From contig JARGXX010000116.1 in assembly GCA_030374765.1 (NCBI GenBank), positions 868,001 to 932,000 of the forward strand: a DNA stretch of 64,000 nt, read 5' to 3'. Of the stretch, positions 19,154 through 30,034 are shown in pieces. This DNA comes from Agarophyton chilense (lineage: Eukaryota; Rhodophyta; Florideophyceae; Gracilariales; Gracilariaceae). The notes under the pieces were generated by a model. It was given only the letters and a program-made list of their open reading frames with translations, ran no database searches and was not told the DNA's origin. Position 1 is the first letter of the stretch. Every line of letters begins with the position of its first letter. A program made the position numbers and the translations under genes.

Positions 19154-20666
19154 GCGGTCGATGTTCGGGGAGGTCGGGGGAGGTGGGGGGGGGGGGGGTT
19201 AGGGGGGGCGGCGACAACGCTGGCGACGACTGGGCGTTCAGGGCCGGGGAGCGAGAACAAAAGCAGAGCGCACGCAAGTCGTGTTTCGGTTCGTGCAATG
19301 TGGTTGGCGCGCAAAAGCAAAGCATGCACTGGTGGCGCCGGTGTACAATTCGCAACCCTAAATGAGTACAAAGTAGGTTGAATCGCAAGCGCGACATGCA
19401 GCGAATGCACCGGTGCCTGCGCGCTTTCGAGTTCGCTCGCGCGCCTACTTAAAGCGCTCTGTGTCTGCGGGTTCAAAGGCTCGATGTTCAATGCCGTCGG
19501 GCGTGGGGGCGATGACGCACGGTGAGCGCCGCGCCGCCGCGCCTCAGACGACACGCGGACACTTGGTTGCCTCAGGCCGTCGCGCCGGCGTGGCGGGAGA
19601 CGCGGAGAAGAAGTGTCGGGGGTGAGGAGAGCATGTGCTTGCGATCGCGCTTCACTGTCGGGTGTTGGTTGTTTGACGCCGTTGGTGTTACCGTCACCCA
19701 ACGCCGCTCAGGCGTGGCGCTTCGCAAGTGCACCTCGTCGTGCGCACTCGGTGCGTTTGTCCAATCATGGCGCTGTTGTTGCATTGGCGCCGCGCAATTG
19801 TCTCTCTGTCGTGTCAATTTGTTTGCGCCCTTTGCAATTTCAAATAAAACCCCCCCCCCCCCCCCGCCCTCCCATCGCTACCGTCGCCCGCTGCGCGCCT
19901 CGCCGCGACGCCGACCAGCGCACAGCCAGCCGCGCGCGCGCTCGCGCCCGACACCGCCGCGTCCGTCTGCACGTCGCAACCCCAAGCCGTTCCGACGCAC
20001 TCGCAGCGCCCCCGCTTTTTACGCTCCACCACCACTTCCCGCCTCTTTCGTTTCTCGTCCCTCCGCCCTCCCCCCCCCTCTCCAGCCTTCCGCCGCCTCT
20101 TTCTGCTTCTTTCTGCTTCTTTCTTCCGCCCTCAACCATCTCCCCCAACCCCTCTTCCTCACTCTCACCCCCCACTCTACCTCACTCGATCGTTTCTTCG
20201 CCGCGGCGGCGCGCCGTCCGTCTTCGTTCCAGCATACCTACCTCGTCTTTCACACAGTTCAGCAACTGCATCTTTCCGTACAACTCCTTCTCCTTTCACC
20301 CCCCTCCGCCCGCATTCCTGCACTCGGCGCCGCCGCGCCTTTCCCCCGCATGCGACTTTTTCGTGTCGGCGCGCCTCTCGGTCGCGGTCTTCGCCCCGCT
20401 TCCGTTCTCGCGCCGTGCGTGCCGCTCTTGCTTTCGTGCCCCGCGCGCCAGCAACACTCCCCGCACTAGCGCCCAACCTACCTCCCCCCTCCCACCCCCC
20501 TCCCACCTCCCCTCCCACCTCCCCTCCCACCTCCCCTCCCACCTCCCCTCCCACCCCCCTCCCACCTCCCCTCCCACCTCCCCTCCCACCTCCCCTCCCA
20601 CCTCCCCTCCCACCTCCTCTTCCACCCCCACCCCTCTCCCCACCCTCACCGCCTCTTCTTTCAGAC
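19154..20666. promoter_or_regulatory. Divergent UBE2T/TAF2 promoter region, strongly pyrimidine-skewed
   Basis: About 1.5 kb separate the two divergent genes. A G run lies at about 19187-19199 and a C run at about 19851-19865, and from about 19850 to the TAF2 start the plus strand is almost purely C/T. Long open frames here on both strands are compositional artefacts. TTTCTTTCAG lies just before the TAF2 ATG and could be a 3' splice site of a leader intron. Confidence 0.55.
20482..20620 (+). repeat. Twelve-bp C-rich tandem repeat, G-quadruplex-prone on the minus strand
   Basis: About eleven copies of a CCCCTCCCACCT unit lie 50-180 bp upstream of the TAF2 start. The minus strand carries dense runs of three to six G separated by one to three bases, which fits G-quadruplex formation. 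Confidence 0.9.
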
Positions 20667-23600
20667 ATGGTAACTTCTACCAGGTCGGACAAGACGAGGC
20701 CTCCTGTCTTTCACCCCGTCGAGCTTGCTCGCGGCTGGAAAATTCTTAACCAACACCTCAGCTTGCACGTTGATGTCCGCAAACGAACTCTTACCGGTTC
20801 CGCTCATTTTACTTTTTGCGCTCTCAACGTTCGCTTTGTCAGCATTTGTCTCAATCTGCGCCGATGTCGCGTTAATTCGTGTCAAATCGCCTCCAAGCCC
20901 GCCCCATATCGCCTCGTGTCTCCTTTGGACGATGACGAGTTGCTCGACGCCGTCTCCTCACAAAACAGCAGGGCACGCGTCGTCGATGTTGACTACAGTA
21001 TGAAACAACGTCAAAGAGCTGCCGCCGAACGGGGAGAACTAGTCGTTGACTTGCCGGTCAGCGTCACAGCTGACCTTATCGACGACTTCAAGCAACTCGT
21101 CGCCGAGACCAGCTCCGACAAAATCAAACCAGAGGATGTCGACCTGGAGTCCCATGCTACCCCACTTGTCGCTCTAAACAAACTTCCCATTGTTCATCTC
21201 AAGTTGGACTATCAAGTTCTAGACCCCACTGCAGGAGCTATGTTTTACGGCAACCTGCAAGCCGAAAACCCTGTCCTAGACCCGCTCTACATGCTCACTG
21301 AGAGTCGCTTCGGCATGGCTCGCTTCTGGATGCCGTGTGTAGACACTATAAATTGGTATGACCGCTGCCTCTTTGACCTTGACGTCGTGGTTGATTCCCA
21401 CTTGTTTGCTGTGGCATCTGGCGAACTTACCCAAACCATTGCCTTGCCTGCCGAGGCTTCGCCATCAGAGGCCCCAGCCAAGATGTACAAGTACAGCCTT
21501 TATGCCCCGGCCCTGGCTTCTGAGATCATCCTTGCCGTTGGTCCATTCATTCCCTTACCTGACCCTACCGTACCTCACTCTATAACTCATTTCTGCCTTC
21601 CGGGCTTCGCTAAAGAGCTAGTTCACACCGCCCCTCCGCTGCTCGCCAAATCCCTCGCCTTCTGTCGCGATTACTTTGGAGTCGACCCTCCAATTTGTTC
21701 GTACAAACAGATTTTCGTTGGGTCTCTTGGCCTTGACCCACACACCACCTTAACTGGAGCTGGCGGCATAGTCATACTTTCCGGAGACTTGCTGCACACA
21801 CCAAAATGTATCGATGAAGCTTTTGCTGCCAGAGAAGCCATTATGAACGGTGTCGTTATGACCTACGCCGGAAGATTTCTTCGCCCACGGCTGCTTGAAG
21901 ATGACTGGCTTATCACAGGGTTGGCAGCACATGTCTCTGCATTGGGTTTGCAGACTATTCTAGGTAGAAACTGGTACACGTTCCGAATATGGGACATCAT
22001 GGAGGAATTAAGAAACAAACCATCTCTTGATCTTGCGGATTCCAATCTTGATCGAATCACCGACTCTTCTCGTGCGACCATCCGCCAGCGCTCTCACATG
22101 ATCGTTTACATGATTGCCAAAAGAATTGGCGGTGATGTGTTGAAGCGGGCACTGCGTGATATCGTTGCTGAAGGTCGCAGTGCAACCATAGCAGCTGTTT
22201 CGAAGATTGATGCCATTTTGACAAGTATTGCAAGCGGCAATCCCAACTCAAACTCTGAAGCACGAAAGCCCTCCGATCGAAAGCTCGCTGACTTGATAAA
22301 CGCTAACCTGAACTCCAGTGAGAACCAAAGCGTTGTCACTAGTGGCTTTGATGATGCAATCCAAGGTGTTGGGGTGGGGCCGTTTCTGAAACGGATAAGA
22401 GGTATCATCGGGACTGACGTGCGAAACATGGTGCGGCAATGGGCGTCACATCCCGGGATTCCAAGGCTTCAGGTTGCTTATCACTACAACGCAAGAAAGC
22501 ACAACATCGAGCTTGCTATCAAGCAGGAAAGTGTAGGAAGTGTGTCTAGGAACGGGAAGGAAGGCCTTCGTTTCACAGGAACTATAAATATTCGAGTGAT
22601 GGAAACCGAAGGGGAGTACGACCACAGTGTTGAGGTCTCAGATTCTTTTTTCATAGCGGAAATCCCTTGTCATTCACGACGTGCAAAGCACAAGTCTGGG
22701 GCTCAAGCAGAGAAGGAGTTCAATGAAAATCCTGCCCGTGCTTCCCCGATTCTCTGGATGCGATTTGATCCCGATCAGGAGTGGTGTATGGATTGCAACT
22801 TCAGACAGACCAAGAGTGCATGGATATCGGTTTTGAACTCCGGCAGGGATGCAATGGGGCAGTTTGAAGCCTGTAGAGGACTTGCCGGTTCGGGGCATCA
22901 AATGATTGTTAAGAAGCTGCTAACTGTGTTAAAAGACGAGCAGATATATTGGAGGGTTCGCGCGGAGGCGGCGAGAATTCTTAGCTCAACCGACGAAGGG
23001 CTGAAGACGCTGATATCTTACTTTCGTTCTTGTTACACAGAGAAAGGGAAGGAAGAAAGTGGTGTTTTCTTGCCTCATAGCTTTGCAAACTTCGCAAACT
23101 ACTACGTCAAACGGGCAATTCTTTCCGCTATTGCTGAGTCTCGGGTAAAGGGCTCTCGTACTGCGGAAAGGCCCCAGGGTTCGATAAGTCAGGACGCAAC
23201 CAAGTTCCTCACTACTGTGCTGGCAAACCACGACAACGCTGGGAATGAATACGAGGACGATCATTTCCTCTGCGATCTACTTCGTTCCTGCGCAAGTGTG
23301 GCGATCAATTGTCTCGAGGATCCCAGACACGCATCAGCAGGGTATGATGGCCAGTCTACGACTGAGTCAATTGTGAGACTTCTGGAAAGGTTTCGGGCAG
23401 TCGAACATATGGTGCCAAGAAGGTCAGGACTCGTGAAGACAGCGCTTGTCCAAGCTGTGTCGGATATTGAGGTGTTTAAGCTTTCCAAGCGGGACGTAAT
23501 GGAGAAGGGGTCCATCGCAAAGACCATGACCGAGTGTAAATTCACTCAGGACCCCAGTTTGGTGAAGGGTCTCTTTGAACTCTCTGATCGGAATTGTTCT

Positions 23601-25106
23601 GTTGACATTCGATATGTTGCGGCGTGCTGCCTCGCAAATGTCTACGGTGGAGACCTGGAGTTTGTTTTGTGGATCCTTACCAGGGTGGACAGCGTTAGTT
23701 CGGGTAGCCGTCTGATTGATGTACGCAAACAGATGCGGGAAAGGCAGCAAGGAACAGCCAACTACGCGTTCACCGAAGCCCCCGTTTTGCGGTACAAGCT
23801 TATGGATGCGCTGAGCCTTGCAGCTAGAGTGAAGTCCTGGTATGGATCGACATCACCAATCACGTTAGCTCTCCGAAGAAACACTAGAAGGGCGGTTCAG
23901 GTTTGCATCCGGCTTCAGAGACTGATTGTAGCGGACCCAGATCCAAGAGTTCGAACCTCAGCGTTGAAGTTTGCCAAGTTTGTTTGGGGGGCCGGGGTTC
24001 CTGTGTGTCTTCTTTCCAATCGCGAATATCGGGAGAAGCTTCGTGTGACAGATCTTAGGGAGCCAACGGAGTTGGCACGGCTCAAGATGAACGCAAGCAC
24101 TCTGCCTCCGCAGCTAACCGAACCGCGGAGGGAGACCAAGCAATCTAAGCTTCATAAGTCGTCGAAATCCTCTAAGTATGGTAGGAACGGCAAGGTATCT
24201 TTGAAATCGTCAAGGAAACATAACTTGAAGATACCGCTAAGGGAACCGATACGGTCTAATGCACCGGCCATCAAGGAACCTAACCTGACTCCTATTGACG
24301 TTGAGGGCACCATTCCTTTGCATTCCTTAAGGCCCACCCCAAGACCCACCCCGCGGCCTACTTCGAGGCCTACTTCGAGGCCGTTATCATACAAGCCTCT
24401 TTTGAAGTCTGTGCCGGCACCAGTGATAGGAAAACCTCCAAGGTCTCAACCTGTATCTAGCGCAAAACCACCAGTGCAAAAGCGACCAACGTGGAAGCAG
24501 GCCTCTTCGAAACCAAGAGAAACGGAAGCGAAGAACCTGTCTGCATTCCGTAGCGTCCCACCGCAAGCGCCTAGGAGAGCACCGTCGGTCAAACAAGGCC
24601 TTCCTCCGAAAGGGGCCTTCTCTTGGGACCCGTTGGACTCAGAGGACTTGAAATTACTACGAAGAGCATGGGAAGAGCGCAAGTCACGCCAATCCCGCCC
24701 CCCACGACCTTCGTTCAGGTCTGTGCCGATCAGATCAAAGCCAATGGTCTCGGCACCGAAACCGATCAAGAATGGCACTCCAAGTCAAGCAGATGGTGGT
24801 GCCAAATCGCTGAGTAATGCTGAATCCGACGAAGTTGTTTTTGTTCCCAGAAGTGAAGGCGGGTTGGAGAATAGATTGAATGGTCCTCATCCTTCAGAAC
24901 CTAAGAAAAAGAAAAAGCGCAAGCGGTCTGAAGATGATGCTAGGGATGGGAAGAAAAAGAGGAAAAAGAAAAAGAAGCACAGCAGGGACGAGTTCGGTGA
25001 AGGCGGCTCTAGCACGGCCGTGGCGGATGGAGATGATAATCGCAAAGTCGGAAAGTTTAAGATCTGTTTCAACGGACCGCTAGCTCACGTTGCTCGAAGT
25101 GAGTAG
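20667..25106 (+). CDS. TAF2: TFIID subunit TAF2 (TAFII150/Tsm1)
   Basis: The product has 1479 residues from the ATG at 20667 (human about 1200, yeast about 1400). The N-terminal half follows the M1-aminopeptidase-like layout of TAF2: a first beta domain with LNQHLSLHVDVRKRTLTGSA, then SRFGMARFWMPCVD, and a pseudo-catalytic region with no HExxH zinc motif. Loss of that motif is normal for TAF2, which binds initiator DNA and TAF1/TAF8 rather than cutting peptides. HEAT-like helices follow (about 700-1150). The last 330 residues are a disordered extension with RPTPRPTSRPTSRP-type repeats and a dense Lys tail (KKKKKRKRSE, KKKRKKKKK), a likely nuclear signal. The frame is open upstream only because of the C-rich repeat. 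Confidence 0.88.
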   Translation: MVTSTRSDKTRPPVFHPVELARGWKILNQHLSLHVDVRKRTLTGSAHFTFCALNVRFVSICLNLRRCRVNSCQIASKPAPYRLVSPLDDDELLDAVSSQNSRARVVDVDYSMKQRQRAAAERGELVVDLPVSVTADLIDDFKQLVAETSSDKIKPEDVDLESHATPLVALNKLPIVHLKLDYQVLDPTAGAMFYGNLQAENPVLDPLYMLTESRFGMARFWMPCVDTINWYDRCLFDLDVVVDSHLFAVASGELTQTIALPAEASPSEAPAKMYKYSLYAPALASEIILAVGPFIPLPDPTVPHSITHFCLPGFAKELVHTAPPLLAKSLAFCRDYFGVDPPICSYKQIFVGSLGLDPHTTLTGAGGIVILSGDLLHTPKCIDEAFAAREAIMNGVVMTYAGRFLRPRLLEDDWLITGLAAHVSALGLQTILGRNWYTFRIWDIMEELRNKPSLDLADSNLDRITDSSRATIRQRSHMIVYMIAKRIGGDVLKRALRDIVAEGRSATIAAVSKIDAILTSIASGNPNSNSEARKPSDRKLADLINANLNSSENQSVVTSGFDDAIQGVGVGPFLKRIRGIIGTDVRNMVRQWASHPGIPRLQVAYHYNARKHNIELAIKQESVGSVSRNGKEGLRFTGTINIRVMETEGEYDHSVEVSDSFFIAEIPCHSRRAKHKSGAQAEKEFNENPARASPILWMRFDPDQEWCMDCNFRQTKSAWISVLNSGRDAMGQFEACRGLAGSGHQMIVKKLLTVLKDEQIYWRVRAEAARILSSTDEGLKTLISYFRSCYTEKGKEESGVFLPHSFANFANYYVKRAILSAIAESRVKGSRTAERPQGSISQDATKFLTTVLANHDNAGNEYEDDHFLCDLLRSCASVAINCLEDPRHASAGYDGQSTTESIVRLLERFRAVEHMVPRRSGLVKTALVQAVSDIEVFKLSKRDVMEKGSIAKTMTECKFTQDPSLVKGLFELSDRNCSVDIRYVAACCLANVYGGDLEFVLWILTRVDSVSSGSRLIDVRKQMRERQQGTANYAFTEAPVLRYKLMDALSLAARVKSWYGSTSPITLALRRNTRRAVQVCIRLQRLIVADPDPRVRTSALKFAKFVWGAGVPVCLLSNREYREKLRVTDLREPTELARLKMNASTLPPQLTEPRRETKQSKLHKSSKSSKYGRNGKVSLKSSRKHNLKIPLREPIRSNAPAIKEPNLTPIDVEGTIPLHSLRPTPRPTPRPTSRPTSRPLSYKPLLKSVPAPVIGKPPRSQPVSSAKPPVQKRPTWKQASSKPRETEAKNLSAFRSVPPQAPRRAPSVKQGLPPKGAFSWDPLDSEDLKLLRRAWEERKSRQSRPPRPSFRSVPIRSKPMVSAPKPIKNGTPSQADGGAKSLSNAESDEVVFVPRSEGGLENRLNGPHPSEPKKKKKRKRSEDDARDGKKKRKKKKKHSRDEFGEGGSSTAVADGDDNRKVGKFKICFNGPLAHVARSE

Positions 25107-26291
25107 GCTTGCCTCTCCTAATCTTTCAAGGCCGCCATGCAGCGCAATTGAGGCTTATTGTACTTTTGCTCCGTCGCACTATTTGATGTTTAGAATGATG
25201 AGTTTTTCTCACGTGTAAATAAGAAATGACTACGTTCTTCAGTTTTGAGTCCACAAACTCCGCTTTCGATTTTGAAAGGAGGTCGAAGGAACAGCCCACT
25301 TCCACGAGCTTTGCGTAGCACCTGATGCATTACTTATCGGACTGACTCTCCATCCTGGGTATGTCACGAGTGCAGAAGGTGCTTACAACCTGATTTTTTA
25401 TTTCTTCGTTTCCAACATTAAAGCGGTAAATAAAAAGTCTCGAGGAATGGTTGAGTGAACGTGGCTGGACAGAGTTTGTATTTGTAGCCAGCAAGCGAGT
25501 GAGTCCGTATCCCAGCATCATGTTGGACAAGGCTCAGCGATAAGTCAAAGATCAACGTTTACATTACACTACTGTGTTCTGCTTCACAGACTTGGTACTC
25601 GTCCGGACCCCACGTGTGCGACTAATATCGTCGATACTCAACGACGACCATTCGTATCCGGCCATAGGGGATTGACAAACGTAACATGCTCGTCTTCAAC
25701 GAGCAAGGCTTTTCTTCTAACCGCAACCTAATGTCGTTGAAAATGATTGACCCGAGAGAATCGGGAACCCAAACAACAAGGCGTGGTCATGCAAGTAGCG
25801 TCTTAACTTTCCGCCGAACGAAATTTGGTAGAACGACAGCGGCTAGCTAGCAGTCACCAAGCTTCGATGCTCTATTTTTCACTATGCCAAGCTGCATGTA
25901 TTGATGTTCACCAGCCGCAGAGGGCTTGCGTAGAGAGATACACGAGTACGCAACGAAAGTAACATTCGAGTATGGCTTGAGACGTTGCGCTGGCATACTC
26001 GGGCAGTAGATATCATACTGCTACCAAACGGATTTCAAAAATGCCCTGCTTCCACAATCAGAACAAACAGCAGGGGAAGGTCAACTTGTTCAGAAAATAG
26101 TCTGCCCGGCCAGAGATTGCTAGTTAAGTTCTTGATGGGATATTTATTCTAGTTAAACACCACCCCAGAAGTGAGAAGACACTGTTTATCACTTGATAAC
26201 TTCTTGCACTTGGGCAATGCAGTCGACAACCAAAGACTTTTTTAAGTGTTCACCATAGATGAAACATGAAATGTTCAGGGAAGGAGATTAA
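25107..26291. other. Intergenic, nothing recognised
   Basis: This 1.2 kb lies between the 3' ends of TAF2 and the MAPKK gene (convergent). It holds only short frames, with no repeat or RNA gene that I can recognise. Confidence 0.5.
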
Positions 26292-29054
26292 TTATCGCAG
26301 TTGATTAGTCTCGCGCATCCGTTCTAATTGCCGTGCTTGCGCTCTCACGGATCCACCAGAGCGGTCGCCCATGATATCATGATGCATTGCAGGTAGCTCA
26401 TTGAGCCAACGCTTCAACGCGTACCGATCACCACGGCCTGCTTTGATCCACGGGTGTTTCAGAAGTTCCGAGGCTGGCGGTCTCCTCTTTGGATTGTGGT
26501 CTGTAGTGAGACGAATGAAATCAGCTAGTTCTGAAGAAACGCGTCCCTCTATCAGAGATACCGGGGGAGTACCCTCTACTGCTTCAACGATTTCAAAGAA
26601 CTGATGAAGACTGTCGAATGGAGGTCTTCCAAGCGCACATTCGATCACAACCATTCCGAGACCCCAGATGTCACTAGCATATGTGTACTTGTTTCCACGA
26701 AGCCTTTCCGGGGACATGTAAGCAAAAGTTCCGACAAAGGTTTCCGTTTCCGAAGTACTCCCTTCCCCAATACTGTTACAATTGGCTTTCCTCTCCTTCA
26801 AATCCCGGGCCAAACCGAAGTCACCGAGTTTTGCACGTCCGACTTTGGATGACATTAATATGTTTGCTGTCTTGACATCTCTATGCAACACATGATTCTC
26901 ATGTAGAAATCGAAGACCAAGGAGGCAGTGTTCAGTTATTTTGCGCAGTACTGGTTCCGGTATTTTGCCGAATTGAGACACAACGTCGTCCAATGAACCG
27001 CGGTCCATGTACTCCAGAACAATGTGAATCCCACTCATGCCATCGTAAAATGCTCCGTGTGAACGAACTAAGAATCTGCTTTCATGACTAATAAGCGTTG
27101 TCAGTTCTTTCTTAAGCTCTTCTCGCTTTTTTTCATCAAACGCATTTATTCGCTTGATGGCGACGTATTTCCGCGTCGGTTCGTGTTTTGCAAGATACAC
27201 AGAACCAGTTATTCCTCTCCCGAGCGTCCCATTTCCGCGAATAGTGCGCACTCGAGTAAATTCATCTAGACTCCGCACAATGATTAGGTTTCTACTAGAG
27301 GTAGGAACCCCATCATTGTCCATGCCATTGGAAACTTTTCGAACTAGCTTTTCGGGGGTCCCTTCCAGACCATTTAGGGATATCACGAATCCTCCATCCA
27401 CGTACGCGTCTTCTATCTGAAGAATAAAACTGTCTTCCGCCACCCCGTTGTTTGGGGTACTGGGGAGGCTAAGTGAACCACTAGCATATCGACGAAAGGA
27501 GGTTTGCGAGCTTAGAGGTTCGACATGTTCCGGGTCAAGAAGCTCTCGATCTGCTTCTGTAAGGTGATTTATAACTTTGACGCCGGGTCCATCGGCAATT
27601 CGAGGAGTAACTGCATTCCATACTCCACTGTGAACCCTGGGAATGCTGTGTTCTGCATTGTTCTTGTTCACAACATAGGAAGGTGCTTTTGATCTCGCAG
27701 TTGACGTTAGTGGCTGATTGGCATTTGTAGCGCTCCGGACAGCTCGATTCGATCTTCCTCCACGTATTGGGGTTTCTTGTCCTACAAGACCAGCATACAA
27801 TATACTGTCATCTTTGATTGCTCTACGTTCGCCAGAGGAGTTTCTGACAGTCTTAAACGAAACACTCGTCGAGTTGTTATTTGTTGACGTTGGTACTTTG
27901 AGAAGGGGCAAATTCAATCGCATTCGATGTTTCAAAGATCCGCTTCGCTTCCCAGGAGTTGATTGGCTCCTCCCTAGAGGTAGAGCAGGCTCTCTTTCGC
28001 GCACAGGACATGCAGCATTTGCAGTTGTTCGTTGCTGAAATAGTGCTGTGTCAGAGTTATGAACCTGCCCAGCTGATGAGGACCTCTGGCTGAGGCTTTG
28101 CTTCAGATTATTCTCTCTCTTCTTCCGTAAGGCATCGTGTTTCCCTGGTGGATACAGAGCACTTGTAATCCTCTGAACGGGGGATCTGGGTGCTGGAAAG
28201 CAGTCGGCAGATCGAACTTGCACAGAGCTTGGAGCTGCATTGCGAGTCTGCGTTTCGCTCGCCAATACGTTTTTGGCGATCAGCGGCACAGATGAGCTTG
28301 CGGAGCGTTTGGAGTCGTGGTCGCGGCGAAAGATGTGATCCACGCTCGACATGACACGGCTGGTGCGCGGGCGACGGAGCGGTTTAGTGGTTCTGTTTGC
28401 TCTTGAACGCTCGGTCGGAAGGGCTTGGAAAGATATGGCACTGGCCGACTGCGAGGGAGAGCTGGCGGCGGTGTCAGCAGCATCCTGCAATGTTTTCGCG
28501 AAGGACTGGACTTGGTTTTGAAGCTGGGTCGAAGACGAATTGGATAGAGTAGTGTTCGAGGTATCGTCTGAAACCGGTTGCGAGGACTGGAAGCGAAAGT
28601 TGAGAGAGCGTGAGGAGTGTTCGAGGATACTGTTTATTCTTTGGCTGCGAACACCACGGCGTGAGAAACGACTTTCGGAAACGGGGACTTCATCGGGGGG
28701 TCGATCTGGGAGAGTGTCTTGAGCTCCTGATTTGTGAGGTGCGAATAGTTGGGAAGGATTAGTGCGCGGACCGGACATACGCTCGTGCGAACGGCGCAGG
28801 CGGAGTAAGTGGCGGCTGCCATGGTGGGAATCGGGTGTGAAGAAACGGCTGTTAGGAGGCTTGTCGGCAGGGGAGGAAGCAGCCGCGAGCTTTCCGGTGG
28901 ACGCGGCGAGCAGGAAGTTGGCGGAGTCGACCTGAAGGGCAGCGGTCTCACCAGGGACACACTGCTGCGAGTTCGAAGTGGAGTAGGAGTCGGCAGATGT
29001 TCGAGGGGAGCGGGTCTTGGAGCGAAGATTGTGGACGAGGTCTGAAAGGCCCAT
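26292..29054 (-). CDS. MAP kinase kinase (STE7 type) with about 590-residue N-terminal extension
   Basis: The 920-residue protein has its kinase domain at about 600-872: Gly loop LGRGITGSVYLA, Lys634 in YVAIK, HRD at 724-726, DFG at 745-747 and APE-equivalent SPE in GTFAYMSPERL. The activation loop carries SETET (Ser768, Thr772) before FVGT, the S-x3-T pair phosphorylated in MEKs. A short block before the kinase (FILQIEDAYVDGGFVISLNG) resembles the beta strands that precede plant MAPKK domains. The first 590 residues are Ser/Arg-rich, disordered and full of possible phosphosites. Typical MAPKKs are 330-450 residues, so this N-terminus is unusual. Start: the only early ATG, at 29054. Confidence 0.85.
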   Translation of the reverse strand: MGLSDLVHNLRSKTRSPRTSADSYSTSNSQQCVPGETAALQVDSANFLLAASTGKLAAASSPADKPPNSRFFTPDSHHGSRHLLRLRRSHERMSGPRTNPSQLFAPHKSGAQDTLPDRPPDEVPVSESRFSRRGVRSQRINSILEHSSRSLNFRFQSSQPVSDDTSNTTLSNSSSTQLQNQVQSFAKTLQDAADTAASSPSQSASAISFQALPTERSRANRTTKPLRRPRTSRVMSSVDHIFRRDHDSKRSASSSVPLIAKNVLASETQTRNAAPSSVQVRSADCFPAPRSPVQRITSALYPPGKHDALRKKRENNLKQSLSQRSSSAGQVHNSDTALFQQRTTANAACPVREREPALPLGRSQSTPGKRSGSLKHRMRLNLPLLKVPTSTNNNSTSVSFKTVRNSSGERRAIKDDSILYAGLVGQETPIRGGRSNRAVRSATNANQPLTSTARSKAPSYVVNKNNAEHSIPRVHSGVWNAVTPRIADGPGVKVINHLTEADRELLDPEHVEPLSSQTSFRRYASGSLSLPSTPNNGVAEDSFILQIEDAYVDGGFVISLNGLEGTPEKLVRKVSNGMDNDGVPTSSRNLIIVRSLDEFTRVRTIRGNGTLGRGITGSVYLAKHEPTRKYVAIKRINAFDEKKREELKKELTTLISHESRFLVRSHGAFYDGMSGIHIVLEYMDRGSLDDVVSQFGKIPEPVLRKITEHCLLGLRFLHENHVLHRDVKTANILMSSKVGRAKLGDFGLARDLKERKANCNSIGEGSTSETETFVGTFAYMSPERLRGNKYTYASDIWGLGMVVIECALGRPPFDSLHQFFEIVEAVEGTPPVSLIEGRVSSELADFIRLTTDHNPKRRPPASELLKHPWIKAGRGDRYALKRWLNELPAMHHDIMGDRSGGSVRAQARQLERMRETNQLR

Positions 29055-29589
29055 GTCGAGGAGGAGGGGGTGGGGTGGGGTGGAGGGGGGTGGAGGGGAT
29101 GAAAGTAAACTTAGGGACTGGGATAAGTGTTGTAGCTCGGGCTGGGGGAGGGGTGGGAAGGAAGTAGCGGAAGCAATATTGTTGAAGTGAGCAGCAGCAC
29201 GCGCTGGTGCGGAGCGTGCTGTTGGGCGTTAGCGTGCACAACATGGAACACTTGGTGGCACAGGCGAGCGGTCCACCGGCGACACATGTGCGTCTCTTGG
29301 CGACGCTGTGCGAGTCGCGCAGGGAGGGTGGGGGATCTCACGTTATCGCGCACACTGTATGTTTGGGGCCATGAGAAAAGTGCTCAAAGCGGTGCGCGGG
29401 CAGCGTTCGTGCGCTGGGGGGGGAACATACTCGTTTGCGCTGTCGGAACGTTCGCATCTGGCCTTCTAACGCCATATGCTTTGTTGCTGACGCTGGTTAT
29501 CCCACCCCCTCCACAATTCTCGTTGGTAACGTCTTGTTGCGCTTTGAGGCATAGTACCGGCACTATCGTGTTCCATTGGTGAGACAAAA
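29055..29589. promoter_or_regulatory. Shared region between divergent MAPKK and LYR-protein genes
   Basis: About 535 bp between two divergent starts. It contains G-rich stretches near 29060-29100 and no clear TATA box. Confidence 0.45.
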
Positions 29590-30034
29590 ATGACCGCGAC
29601 CCCCTCGTCTAGAAAGGTCTTGGCTTTGTATCGTGGGCTGTTGCGCGCTGTGCGTTTCTACCCTAGTAAGAAGAGGGATTCACTGGCGTTAGCCATTAGA
29701 GAAGGTGCGTGCTATATAAACTTGTTCGCTCCGCGATTTTCCTTTTAACCCGCCTCTCTGCAGCCGACCACGGCGCGCCCCTTTCTGATCAGAGCCGCGA
29801 ACTTTGATCTCATGTAACGTGCTGTTTCCACCACAGCACACTAACTTCTAACCATCGCACCATACCGCTACCCTCTCCAAAACTACCGCAGACTTCAGGG
29901 AGAAGCGAAACATCACAGGGAAAGAGCTCGAGAAAGCTTTGTGGCTTGGCCACATGGAGCTTGAGCGCTTGCAGAAATGGCTTCCAACCAGTAAACAAAT
30001 GGCGGACGGTAAAGATATGGACATAAAGTTGTAG
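29590..30034 (+). CDS. LYR-motif (Complex1_LYR) mitochondrial protein, one intron
   Basis: My model joins 29590-29704 and 29892-30034, giving 85 residues. Exon 1 encodes SSRKVLALYRGLLRAVRFYP, with the LYR tripeptide and following Arg/Phe pattern of the family. It ends at IRE before a GTGCGT donor. The 187-bp intron ends ACTACCGCAG, and exon 2 continues DFREKRNITGKELEKAL, exactly the expected next helix. LYR proteins bind the acyl carrier protein and assist Fe-S and respiratory complex assembly in mitochondria. Size and sequence are compatible with ISD11/LYRM4- or LYRM5-like members, and I cannot choose between them. It is divergent from the MAPKK gene. Confidence 0.75.

Noticed and set aside
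19522..20749. Open frames of 170-380 codons on both strands between UBE2T and TAF2
   Set aside because: They are Pro/Ser/Arg or Gly/Arg low-complexity products of a C/T-rich tract, overlap each other and show no domain.
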